Source: Bifidobacterium polysaccharolyticum
GTDB lineage: Bacteria > Actinomycetota > Actinomycetes > Actinomycetales > Bifidobacteriaceae
Assembly: GCF_016101585.1 (NCBI RefSeq)
Contig: NZ_JACFQG010000001.1
Coordinates: 434,001-498,000, forward strand
DNA: 64,000 nucleotides
Direction: 5' to 3'
The position numbers were made by a program, and so were the translations under genes. The notes under the pieces are model-generated. The model was not told where the DNA came from. It saw only the letters and a list, made by a program, of their open reading frames with translations, and did no database searches. This document shows positions 20,423 to 29,377 of this stretch, in pieces (positions within the stretch are counted from its first letter, which is position 1; each line of letters opens with the position of its first letter).

Positions 20423-21655
20423 TCAGACCAGATCGATCAGGCAGGGAATCTGCGTCTCCAGACGGGTCCAGGAGCCGTGGACGCCAGGCAGTCTGGTCGC
20501 TGCATCAGTCTGATCAGCCGAATTCACCAGGGTGACCCGGTCACCGGCCAGAACCAGAAGGTCACCGATCATGGGGCGAATCCGAACGTCCACCGGGCCG
20601 AAGATTCCCCTTTCGATGGCCTGATCCCGGGTCAGCACCCAGGCCCGCTCCCCCAGACGCTCCCGCCAACGGGCGGCCACGACCTTGGGATCCGCCCTCT
20701 GGTCCAGATAGAGCATGACGGCCCTGGGCTCGCCGCCAACCAGTCGCACTTCCCGGTTCAATTCCCGGTCTTGAGCGATGTCAATGCGCTGATCCGGATC
20801 AGCTTCGACCATGCCGTGATCGGCTACGATAACCGTCAGCGTCCCGGCTGGCAGGCGGCGATGAAGCTCGGCCAGCTGTGCATCGGTCGCTTCGAGAGCG
20901 GCCACCCATTCTTCGCCCTCCCAACCGCTGTGGTGTCCCACCTTGTCCACATCGCGGATGTAGAGGTAGGTCAGCCCTGGCTGGCGGGCAGCCTGGCAGG
21001 CGGCCAGGAGACGCTGACGGGAGTGGTTGTGGGCCAGGTACTCTCCGCCGCGCAGAGCCGCACGGGTCAGGGCGGAGTCACGAAAACGCGGCAGGCCCGA
21101 AGATGTCACGCGGACCCCCTGCGCCTGGAGGGTCTCGAAGACAGTTGGACGGCGCTGCAGGCGCTCGGGGTCCTGGGCGCCTCTGAACTGGATCATCTGA
21201 CCAAGCTGGCCGGTGTCGGGGTTCAGCTGTGTGTAGCCGGTCATACCGGTCAGTCCAGGGCTGGTCCCGGTGCCGAAGACCCCCATGGCCGCCACCGTAG
21301 TCGAGGGCAGGCTGGTATAGAGCGGACGCTGGTTGATGGGTTCGGACAGCAGCGAGCGCAGGTAGGGCACATGGCCCTGACGGCTGACCAGGTTCCAGAA
21401 TCCCAGACCATCCACAAGGACGACGACAACCGACCGGGCATCAGGCAGCCCCAGGGCCTCCTGGAGGGCCTTGGCAGACGGATGGACGTCAGTGGCCACA
21501 GGCACTCCCAGACATGCGCTCAGGGCGGGCAGGACAGCGGACAGATGCCGAGGTCCGCCAACATGATTGTCCCCCGCCTGGTCCCCGTATTGGATAGGCA
21601 GACTCGGCTCCAGCAGTTCCTTCATGTCAGGTGTATCCAGACCCATACCTTCCAT
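20423..21655 (-). CDS. Alkaline phosphatase/nucleotide pyrophosphatase family protein
   Basis: A 410-residue metal-dependent phosphodiesterase/phosphatase-like protein. Metal and nucleophile motifs are recognisable: VVVLVDGLGFWNL (first Asp), SLPSTTVAAMG (nucleophile Thr/Ser), YLYIRDVDKVGHHSG and VIVADHGMVEAD (metal-binding Asp/His). No signal peptide is seen, so it appears cytoplasmic. The family covers type I phosphodiesterases; the substrate here is unknown. The start is uncertain: ATG at 21655 lacks a clear ribosome site and an ATG three codons in lies too close to GAAGG. It is convergent with sepH and divergent from parC. Confidence 0.8.
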   Translation of the reverse strand: MEGMGLDTPDMKELLEPSLPIQYGDQAGDNHVGGPRHLSAVLPALSACLGVPVATDVHPSAKALQEALGLPDARSVVVVLVDGLGFWNLVSRQGHVPYLRSLLSEPINQRPLYTSLPSTTVAAMGVFGTGTSPGLTGMTGYTQLNPDTGQLGQMIQFRGAQDPERLQRRPTVFETLQAQGVRVTSSGLPRFRDSALTRAALRGGEYLAHNHSRQRLLAACQAARQPGLTYLYIRDVDKVGHHSGWEGEEWVAALEATDAQLAELHRRLPAGTLTVIVADHGMVEADPDQRIDIAQDRELNREVRLVGGEPRAVMLYLDQRADPKVVAARWRERLGERAWVLTRDQAIERGIFGPVDVRIRPMIGDLLVLAGDRVTLVNSADQTDAATRLPGVHGSWTRLETQIPCLIDLV

Positions 21656-21758
21656 TCAAGCACGGTCAGACCCCAGGCCGACACCGGACCCAGCAGGCAC
21701 GCTTTGGCGGACCGTCCGGTTATCATAAGGCGGAACGTGAAGGAGCAGGAGCTGGAGC

Positions 21759-24392
21759 ATGGCAACTCATCGCAGGAGCAAGGCGGCGGGGTACGACCCC
21801 CGGCAGGTCAAGGAGCACATCGTCGAAACCCCCCTGAACGAGGAGATGAGCAAGTCCTTCCTGGAATACGCCTACTCGGTCATCTACGCCAGGGCCCTGC
21901 CCGATGCCCGTGACGGACTCAAGCCGGTCCAGCGACGGATCATCTACCAGATGGGCCAGATGAACCTCAACCCGGACCGCCCATACATGAAGTCCGCCAG
22001 GGCCGTGGGCGAGGTCATGGGCAAGCTGCATCCCCATGGCGACTCCTCCATATATGAGGCCATGGTCCGTCTTGCCCAGCCCTTCGCCATGCGCCTGCCT
22101 CTGGTCGACGGCCACGGCAACTTCGGATCCTTGGACGACGGACCGGCGGCCTCCCGTTACACCGAGGCCCGGCTGGCCCCGGCGGCTCTGGGCATGAACG
22201 CCGACATCGACCAGGACACGGTGGACTTCTCCCCCAACTACGACAACAAACTCAAGGAGCCCCAGGTCCTGCCCTCGGCCATCCCCAACCTGCTGGTCAA
22301 CGGAGCCTCGGGCATCGCCGTGGGTATGGCCACCAATATGATCACCCACAACCTGGGCGAGGTGGTGGCCGCCGCCAAGTATCTGATGGCCCACCCGGAC
22401 GCAGGGCTGGATGAACTCATGCGCTATGTACCCGGTCCGGATCTGCCCGGGGGCGGGATCATCATAGGGCGGGACGGCATCCGCAAGGCCTACGAGCACG
22501 GTCGGGGGGCCTTTGTGACCAGGTCCGTCACCCACCTGGAGAACGTGACCGCCCGAAAGAAGGCCATCGTGGTCACCGAACTGCCCTTCATGGTAGGCCC
22601 CGAGCGGGTTCTGGAGCGCATCTCCGAAGGGGTGCGCAACCACAAGCTGGAGGGCATCTCCAGCGCCATCGATCTGACCGACCGGCACAACGGGACCCGC
22701 CTGGTCATCGAGATCAAGACGGGATTCGACCCAGGCAAGGTCCTAGGCAAGCTCTTCAAGTACACGCCCCTGGAGGACTCTTTCACCATAAACAACGTGG
22801 CCTTGGTCCATGGACGGCCCAGAACCATGGGGCTCAAGGAGCTGCTGGAGGTCTGGGTGGAGCACCGGCGGACGGTCATCCACCGTCGCAGCGAGTTCCG
22901 CCGCAAGAAGGCCCTGGAGCGTCTGCACCTGGTCGAAGGGCTCCTGCTGGCCTTGGTTGACATCGACGAGGTCATCCAGGTCATCCGCAGTTCGGACGAC
23001 GCGGATGCGGCTAAGACCAAGCTGATGGCGGTCTTCGACCTGGATCAGACCCAGGCCCAGTATATTCTCGACCTGCGGCTGCGGCGGCTGACCAAGATGA
23101 GCAGGATCGAGCTGGAGGGCGAGCGCGACGACCTCAAGAAGCAGCTGGAGGAACTGGAGCGGATTCTGGACTCCTCGGCCGAGCTGGATCGGGTGGTCAT
23201 CCAGGAGATGGATCAGGCGGTGGCCCAGTGGGGCACACCCAGGCGCACGGTCATCCTGGACCAGGAGCCATCCGGAGATCTGGCCCCTGTGCAGTCGGCA
23301 GCCAGTGATCAGCAGACCGCTCAACAGACCACCAGTAAGGCCAGTGCTGGCCGAAAGGTTGCACTAGCGGTCAACGGAGGAACCAGCCGCAGCGAAGATG
23401 GTGGCGATCTGCACATGGAGGACAAGCCCTGCACGGTCATGATGAGCGCCACCGGACTGCTGGCACGCAGCACTCCAGGCGCCCTGGATGCATGGCGGTC
23501 CCGGCCACGCAACCAGGACCGTGGGCATGACGACCAGATCATCGCCATATTCGCCACCACCACCCTGGCCACATACGGCCTGGTCACCACGGCTGGACGG
23601 CTGATCACCGCTCCTGTGGCCGACCTACCGCTGATCCCGGCCACCGCCAACCCCAACCTGAGCGGAGGCATCGTGGCCGACGAGCTCCTGAGCGGAACGG
23701 CCAGCACCGAACCCCAGGCCGACGAGCACGCCGTCACCGTCATCAACATGACCGACTCCCGGCCTCTGGCACTGGGCACACGCCTGGGCAAGGTCAAACG
23801 CTGGAACCGCGAGTCGCCGACCACCATGGACTCCTGGTCGGTCATCGATCTCAAGGATGACGACCAGGTGGTCTTCGCAGCCCCCTGCCAGGACGGGGAC
23901 CGCATGGTCCTCATCTCCTCGGATGCCAGCCTGCTGACCTTCACCGGGGACAAGGTCCGACCCCAGGGCCGCAATGCAACAGGCATGGCGGGCATACGTC
24001 TGGCCCAGGACTGCCAGGTTGCCACCTTCGCGGTCGTACCGGCCGGGGATATCGGCTGGACCTACCAGGAGACCGGCGAGGATGGCATGAGCACCCAGGC
24101 CGGGGCCGTGGTCCTGACCGTGGCCGGCGACTCCGAGGCCCTGCCAGGCACCGAGAATGGATCGGCCAAGCTGACGCCGCTGGAAATGTATCCGGTCAAG
24201 GGCCGTGGCACGGGCGGCGTGCGCTCCCAGCGCTTCCTCAAAGGTCAGGACACCCTGCTGCTGGCCCGGGTGGGCTCCTGGCCCCTGCACGCCAGCACTG
24301 CTGCCGGATCGCCGGTTGAACTGCCCGACGTGGACATGCGACGGGATGCCTCCGGCCAGGAACTGGCAGCACCTATCGCCTTCGTGGCATGA
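21759..24392 (+). CDS. parC: DNA topoisomerase IV subunit A (ParC/GyrA family)
   Basis: An 877-residue type IIA topoisomerase A subunit. It starts in family fashion with [28 protein letters not shown]. It keeps the quinolone-pocket sequence [17 protein letters not shown] and the catalytic tyrosine in [10 protein letters not shown], then the coiled coil around residues 440-490. A C-terminal beta-pinwheel-like region follows after a Gln/Ser/Thr linker. No GyrA-box (QRRGGKG type) is evident, which favours ParC over GyrA, as does the ParE-like partner nearby. GGAG lies shortly before the ATG. Confidence 0.9.
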   Translation: MATHRRSKAAGYDPRQVKEHIVETPLNEEMSKSFLEYAYSVIYARALPDARDGLKPVQRRIIYQMGQMNLNPDRPYMKSARAVGEVMGKLHPHGDSSIYEAMVRLAQPFAMRLPLVDGHGNFGSLDDGPAASRYTEARLAPAALGMNADIDQDTVDFSPNYDNKLKEPQVLPSAIPNLLVNGASGIAVGMATNMITHNLGEVVAAAKYLMAHPDAGLDELMRYVPGPDLPGGGIIIGRDGIRKAYEHGRGAFVTRSVTHLENVTARKKAIVVTELPFMVGPERVLERISEGVRNHKLEGISSAIDLTDRHNGTRLVIEIKTGFDPGKVLGKLFKYTPLEDSFTINNVALVHGRPRTMGLKELLEVWVEHRRTVIHRRSEFRRKKALERLHLVEGLLLALVDIDEVIQVIRSSDDADAAKTKLMAVFDLDQTQAQYILDLRLRRLTKMSRIELEGERDDLKKQLEELERILDSSAELDRVVIQEMDQAVAQWGTPRRTVILDQEPSGDLAPVQSAASDQQTAQQTTSKASAGRKVALAVNGGTSRSEDGGDLHMEDKPCTVMMSATGLLARSTPGALDAWRSRPRNQDRGHDDQIIAIFATTTLATYGLVTTAGRLITAPVADLPLIPATANPNLSGGIVADELLSGTASTEPQADEHAVTVINMTDSRPLALGTRLGKVKRWNRESPTTMDSWSVIDLKDDDQVVFAAPCQDGDRMVLISSDASLLTFTGDKVRPQGRNATGMAGIRLAQDCQVATFAVVPAGDIGWTYQETGEDGMSTQAGAVVLTVAGDSEALPGTENGSAKLTPLEMYPVKGRGTGGVRSQRFLKGQDTLLLARVGSWPLHASTAAGSPVELPDVDMRRDASGQELAAPIAFVA

Positions 24393-24409
24393 GGACGCTC
24401 AGCAAAGGC

Positions 24410-27400
24410 TCAGTAGAGGGCCATGCCACCCGGCCCGGCCGTGAATCCGGCAGCGGACATGGCCATGCCCACCGGTTCGCGCATAGTCAGGGGTCGGCCA
24501 TTGGCATCACTGAAGAGAATGCGTCCCTGCCCACCCCGCCTCAGCCATGAGGCCAGCTGGGCGAAGGCGGCCTCCAACAATCCACGGTCCGGCTTGCCGA
24601 AGACCAGCAGATGATGACCCTTGGGTGCCGCATAGACCAGGACACGGCCTCGATTCTGCACCATGAGGTTCCCCATACGCCGAATGGGCCGACCGCCGCC
24701 ATCCCCTGTTGTGGTTGGCCAGGCAAGAGCCGTGCCATAGAGGTTGGCTGGATCGGTCACGTCCATGACCACGGGTTCGGGGGGCCGCTGCTCCGATTCG
24801 CCTTCACCATCATTATTGCGCTCACCTTCTTGGAAGTCCCTGAGCTGGTCGATCACCTCCCGCGGGGCGAACTGGGCGCCGCCGAAACCGTCAACGATGA
24901 CTCCGCGCGTCAGCTGGCCGGCCTCCTCCATGCGTCTGCAGACCTGATAGAGGGCCGAGAATCCGCCAGGGAGGGACCGCACTTCAGACAGTACCGGAGC
25001 CAGGAGCCCATAACGGTCCAGGATGGCTTGCTCCTCGTGGACCAGGCGGACGGTCCGCTGCCGGTCAGCGTCCTGGCTACTACCTCTAAGCTCATCGCTT
25101 GAATCATCCTTGTGAGTCCCTGACGCACCTCCCGCTGCTCCGCGCTCATCCGCAACCAGAGTCCAGAACCCCTCCGTAGCCGCTGACAGCGCTGATGAGC
25201 CGGCTGTCCGCGTCAAGGCCGAACGACCCAAGGGCCTGCCGCGTCCACGCAATCCATGAGGCAAACGGCGGGTCCTACCTGAGGTCTGTGGGCCTGACCC
25301 TCGGACAAGGCGCCGTACTGGAGCCAAGGAGGCGTTGGTGACCATTCCACGCCTGACCAGCCACCAGAGCGACCGGGCCAGAGCCTCCTGGTCGGGGGTC
25401 TCAGAATCAGTGGAATCAATGTCACTTCTGCCCCGATCGGCGCAGGCTCGCAGAAGCCGATCGAAGCGGTAGGCTCCGCCATCAGCCAGAACATTCAGCA
25501 AGGTCTCTTCCAGATCGCCCGCGTTGCCCGAGTTGCTCGACTTGTCGGCCTCATCCGTGACTGGTAGAGAACCGGCAGCTTGTGCTGGAAGCTCCTTATC
25601 TAGGTCCTCGGCCAGATAAAAGGTCATGGCGCCCAGAGGCCCCTCGCCCTGTTCGGAACCCACCCAGACCACCTTGCCCGAGGCCAGCAGATCGTCCATC
25701 AATGCGGGACCGTAATCACGCACCCTGGCCGGGAAGATGGCCGATTCCCAGAGCGCAGGCGGAAGAGCCAGCCCTTCCAGCTGCCCGACTACCTCCAGTA
25801 GCCCCTCAGTGCCCATCAGAGGTTCCTGACCGAGGGGTGCCAGACCCTGCTGATGAAGAAGAAAGTCGCTGTAGACATGGCCGGGAACGGGGCTGGCGGC
25901 CTTGCTCGCCTTGGCCAGGGACCTCGAGCGCAGCCGACGGAAGACCTCGGGATCCAGCCATCCTCGACGGGGTTCGCCTCCCTCCCATCCGGGCTCACCA
26001 TAGGCACTCAGGTCAGGACGGGGGAAGACCCCGGTCATGAGTAGCTCGCGTGCGACCATGGAACGCAGTCTGTCCTCCAAGAGAGCACTGCCCAGGCCCA
26101 GGTGGCCAGCCAGGTCCTTGGTGGTGAACGGCCCATGGACTGCAGCGTATTGCCTGATCAGCTGGTCGAAGGCCTCGCTGTCTGATTCCTTTGTTGACTG
26201 GGCGGATGGCTGGATGCCTGGGCCCAGGACCGCCGTAAGTCGCCCCGCCTGACCAGCCCATACCCAGCAGTCGCGAGCGCCTAGCCTGATCTGTACCACC
26301 CTGTGCTGGGCTTTCAGCTCTTCCAAAATGACACGAACCTGTGCCTCCGTCGCCGGTTCGTCCTCCTGCCCGTGCATACGCCGACGAATCCCCGCCAAAT
26401 CCATGGGGCCCAAGATGCGCAGCAGGTCGGCCAGTCCTTCGGCCCCCTTGGCCCGGGTCCTGGGCGAAAGCCGCTGCAAATCAGCGGTCACCTGGTCTAC
26501 TGTCTCCTGGTCCAGAAGGTCAGCCATGTCCACCTGGCCGACCATCTGCTCCAGCAAGTCGGAGTCGATGGCCAGCATGGCGGCATCGCGCTCGGCCTTG
26601 GGCATGTCGTACTGGTACATGAAGGTACCCAGGTAACCGAAGAGCAGCCCTGAGGCCATGGGCGAGGGGGTCTTGGTAGAGGCCGGGACCAGACGGACGC
26701 TCCCCTGCTCCAGGTCGGCCATCAGCTCGCGCAGGGCAGGCATGTTGTAGACGTCCTGCAGGCACTCGCGCATGGTCTCCAGGACCAGGGGGAAGTCATC
26801 CTCCTTCAGGGCTGCATCCAGCAGACGGGAGGCCCGTAGACGCTGCTGCCAGAGCGGAACCCTGCGGCCAGGCTCCATCCTGGGCATGTAGAGCGAGCGG
26901 GCTGCGCACTGGCGGAAGCGGGCTTGGAAGAGCGCAGAGCCAACCAGATGCCGTCGAACCTCGCGTTCCACCTGATCGGGGGTGAATCCGAATATTCGCT
27001 GATCTTCCAGGAAGGCATCCGTGTCTGGAATCTGCACGACAATGCCGTCCTCGCCTGCCCAGACGGATCCGTCGTAGCCGCGCTCGCGGGAGAGCCGTGC
27101 GGTGATGGCCAGGGCCCAGGGCTCGTTGACCCTGCGGCCGTATGGCGAATGGAGGACCAGTCTCAGGTCGCCCTCCTCGTTGGGGCAACGCTCGACCACC
27201 AGATGCCGGTCGTCGGGCACCTGGCCCGTAGAGGCCTGCTGCTCGGCCAGAAAGGCGGCCAAATTGTTGATAGCAGGACGGTCCAGGCCGTCCTCCAACA
27301 GACGAGAGCAGACAGCTTGAGTGAAGCCCGGCCGACCGGAGGCGGTCTGGACCGCCGGTATCAGACCCTGGGACAGTTCCCTGGCAAGCTTGCCGAGGCG

Positions 27401-29329
27401 ACGGCCGAAGGCAGGGTCACGTCCAGTGCCTTCACCATGCCAGAAGGGCAGTCTGGCCGAGCGTCCCGGAGCGGGTACCACCACCACACGATCGCGGGTG
27501 ATCTGCTGGATCCTCCAAGAGGTGGTGCCCAGGGTGATCACGTCTCCCTTTCGGGACTCATAGACCATCTCCTCGTCCAGCTCTCCTACTCGACGGGGTT
27601 TGCCACCAGCGGCCTCTGAAGGCATGACCACACTGTAGGAGCCACGGTCGGGAATGGTGCCTCCGGAGGTGACCGCCAGGCGTTGCGCGCCGGGGCGGGC
27701 TGTCAATGTGCCTGCCTGGTGATCCCAGACCAGGATGGGGCGGAAGGCGGTGAAGTCCTGGGAGGTGTAGGCGCCGCTGAGCATGCCCAGCACCGCCCGA
27801 TAGACTTGCTGGTCCAAGTGGGCGAAGGGTGCAGCCCGTCTGACTGTGGCAAGCCAGTCCTGCTCCTTGAGTGGCCCCATGGCAGCTGCGGCCACCGTCT
27901 GCTGAGCCAGAACATCCAAAGGACTGCTGGGCATGATGGTGGGTTCGATATCGGCTTGGACCATGCTTTCCATGCTGGCCGTACACTCCAGGATCTGCTC
28001 ACGAGTCAGGGGGAAAAGCCTGGCTTGCGACACCCGTCCCACTTGATGGTCGGCCCGACCCACCCTCTGCAGTCCCGAGGCGGTCGACAGCGGGGCATTG
28101 ACCTGGATGACCAGATCGACCGAGCCCATATCGATGCCCAGCTCCAGGCTGGAGGTGGCTACCACGCACCGCAGCCTGCCGGCCTTGAGGTCGTCCTCAA
28201 CCTGGCGGCGGCGCTCCTTGGACACCGAACCATGGTGGGCCATGGCAATGGGTTGGTCGACACTCAGGCCGGAAGTCCTATCGGAAGTGGACCCGGTGGC
28301 CGAATCGTAGTGGGCGGGCTCCCTGGCCTGCCCAGCCCTGCCGGTGGACTCGACTGTTTCATGGGATAAACCTGGCTGGTCGTGATTCGTGGCCTGCAGA
28401 TCTGACTGGTGCAGGTCGTTCAGCCGAGCGGTCAGGCGCTCGGCAAGACCTCGGGAGTTGACGAAGACCAGGGTGGTGTGGTGGGACAGGACCTGGTCCA
28501 GAATGGCCCGCTCGACGGCAGGCCAGATGGATCCGCTTCTTTGGTCGCCATCCTGCCCATCCTGGCCCGATTGGCCGGGCGGCGCAGCCAGATCGCCCAT
28601 GTCCTTCAGGGGTTCGATAAGCCGCAGGTCCATGGCTGTGGACGACTTGGGCTGAATCAGGCTGACGGGACGGCTGCCTCCCAGAAAACGGGCCACTTGC
28701 TCGGGCGGCCGGACCGTAGCCGACAGACCTATCCGCTGCACTGGCCGTCCGACCAGGTCGTCCAGCCGCTCCAAGCTCAGCGCCAGATGAGCCCCGCGCT
28801 TGTTGCCTGCCAAAACGTGGATTTCGTCCACAATAACGGTCTGGACGTTCTTCAGTGTGCTGGCCGTCTTTGAGGTCAGCATCAGATAGAGCGATTCGGG
28901 GGTGGTGACCAGAATATCCGGAGGATGAGCAGCCAGAGCCCTACGGCCGCGGGCATCGGTGTCCCCAGTGCGGATGCCCGTCCGGACCTTGGGCACTTTT
29001 CGTCCCTGTCTGGCGAAGCGCTCGGCAATGCCGTCCAGCGGATTCTGCAGGTTGCGGGCCACGTCCGTCCCCAGGGCCTTCATGGGCGAGACGTAGAGCA
29101 CAGCGACACCTGGTTCCCGAGAGCGCCGAGGGCTGGTCACGAGCTCGTCAATGGCCCAAAGAAAGGCAGCCAGAGTTTTGCCTGAACCGGTGGGCGAGAT
29201 GATCAGCGCATTGCCGCCCGAGCGGATGGCCGGCCAGGCTTGTACCTGGGTCGGCGTGGGACCTTCGGGAAAGGCCTGACGGAACCAGTCCGCCGTCTGC
29301 GGGGAGAAATTACCCAAGGGATCGTTCAT
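24410..29329 (-). CDS. lhr: Lhr-type superfamily 2 DNA helicase (large helicase-related protein)
   Basis: A 1639-residue ATP-dependent helicase, the full-length Lhr form. The N-terminal helicase core has Walker A SPTGSGKTLAAFLWA near residue 40, motif II VIVDEIHVLAGNKRG, VGLSATVRP-like motif III (IGLSATVRPPEQV) and late motifs SSLELGIDMG and QRVGRADHQVG. A winged-helix region and long Lhr C-terminal domains follow. Lhr proteins act in DNA repair in mycobacteria. Ser/Gly/Thr/Gln-rich inserts (for example around residues 290-400) interrupt the core. ATG at 29329 is chosen; a GTG three codons upstream with GGGGAG at six bases is an alternative. It follows parE by 48 bases. Confidence 0.92.
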   Translation of the reverse strand: MNDPLGNFSPQTADWFRQAFPEGPTPTQVQAWPAIRSGGNALIISPTGSGKTLAAFLWAIDELVTSPRRSREPGVAVLYVSPMKALGTDVARNLQNPLDGIAERFARQGRKVPKVRTGIRTGDTDARGRRALAAHPPDILVTTPESLYLMLTSKTASTLKNVQTVIVDEIHVLAGNKRGAHLALSLERLDDLVGRPVQRIGLSATVRPPEQVARFLGGSRPVSLIQPKSSTAMDLRLIEPLKDMGDLAAPPGQSGQDGQDGDQRSGSIWPAVERAILDQVLSHHTTLVFVNSRGLAERLTARLNDLHQSDLQATNHDQPGLSHETVESTGRAGQAREPAHYDSATGSTSDRTSGLSVDQPIAMAHHGSVSKERRRQVEDDLKAGRLRCVVATSSLELGIDMGSVDLVIQVNAPLSTASGLQRVGRADHQVGRVSQARLFPLTREQILECTASMESMVQADIEPTIMPSSPLDVLAQQTVAAAAMGPLKEQDWLATVRRAAPFAHLDQQVYRAVLGMLSGAYTSQDFTAFRPILVWDHQAGTLTARPGAQRLAVTSGGTIPDRGSYSVVMPSEAAGGKPRRVGELDEEMVYESRKGDVITLGTTSWRIQQITRDRVVVVPAPGRSARLPFWHGEGTGRDPAFGRRLGKLARELSQGLIPAVQTASGRPGFTQAVCSRLLEDGLDRPAINNLAAFLAEQQASTGQVPDDRHLVVERCPNEEGDLRLVLHSPYGRRVNEPWALAITARLSRERGYDGSVWAGEDGIVVQIPDTDAFLEDQRIFGFTPDQVEREVRRHLVGSALFQARFRQCAARSLYMPRMEPGRRVPLWQQRLRASRLLDAALKEDDFPLVLETMRECLQDVYNMPALRELMADLEQGSVRLVPASTKTPSPMASGLLFGYLGTFMYQYDMPKAERDAAMLAIDSDLLEQMVGQVDMADLLDQETVDQVTADLQRLSPRTRAKGAEGLADLLRILGPMDLAGIRRRMHGQEDEPATEAQVRVILEELKAQHRVVQIRLGARDCWVWAGQAGRLTAVLGPGIQPSAQSTKESDSEAFDQLIRQYAAVHGPFTTKDLAGHLGLGSALLEDRLRSMVARELLMTGVFPRPDLSAYGEPGWEGGEPRRGWLDPEVFRRLRSRSLAKASKAASPVPGHVYSDFLLHQQGLAPLGQEPLMGTEGLLEVVGQLEGLALPPALWESAIFPARVRDYGPALMDDLLASGKVVWVGSEQGEGPLGAMTFYLAEDLDKELPAQAAGSLPVTDEADKSSNSGNAGDLEETLLNVLADGGAYRFDRLLRACADRGRSDIDSTDSETPDQEALARSLWWLVRRGMVTNASLAPVRRLVRGSGPQTSGRTRRLPHGLRGRGRPLGRSALTRTAGSSALSAATEGFWTLVADERGAAGGASGTHKDDSSDELRGSSQDADRQRTVRLVHEEQAILDRYGLLAPVLSEVRSLPGGFSALYQVCRRMEEAGQLTRGVIVDGFGGAQFAPREVIDQLRDFQEGERNNDGEGESEQRPPEPVVMDVTDPANLYGTALAWPTTTGDGGGRPIRRMGNLMVQNRGRVLVYAAPKGHHLLVFGKPDRGLLEAAFAQLASWLRRGGQGRILFSDANGRPLTMREPVGMAMSAAGFTAGPGGMALY

Positions 29330-29377
29330 ATGTGTCACGTTCCTCTCCCCGTCCTTTTGGACATTCCTGAAGGTCAA

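Noticed and set aside
21759-24392. Gyrase subunit A instead of ParC
   Set aside because: No GyrA-box seen in the C-terminal region and the linked B subunit has the ParE-like TKLHAG sequence. The distinction is not absolute and would be settled by a tree.
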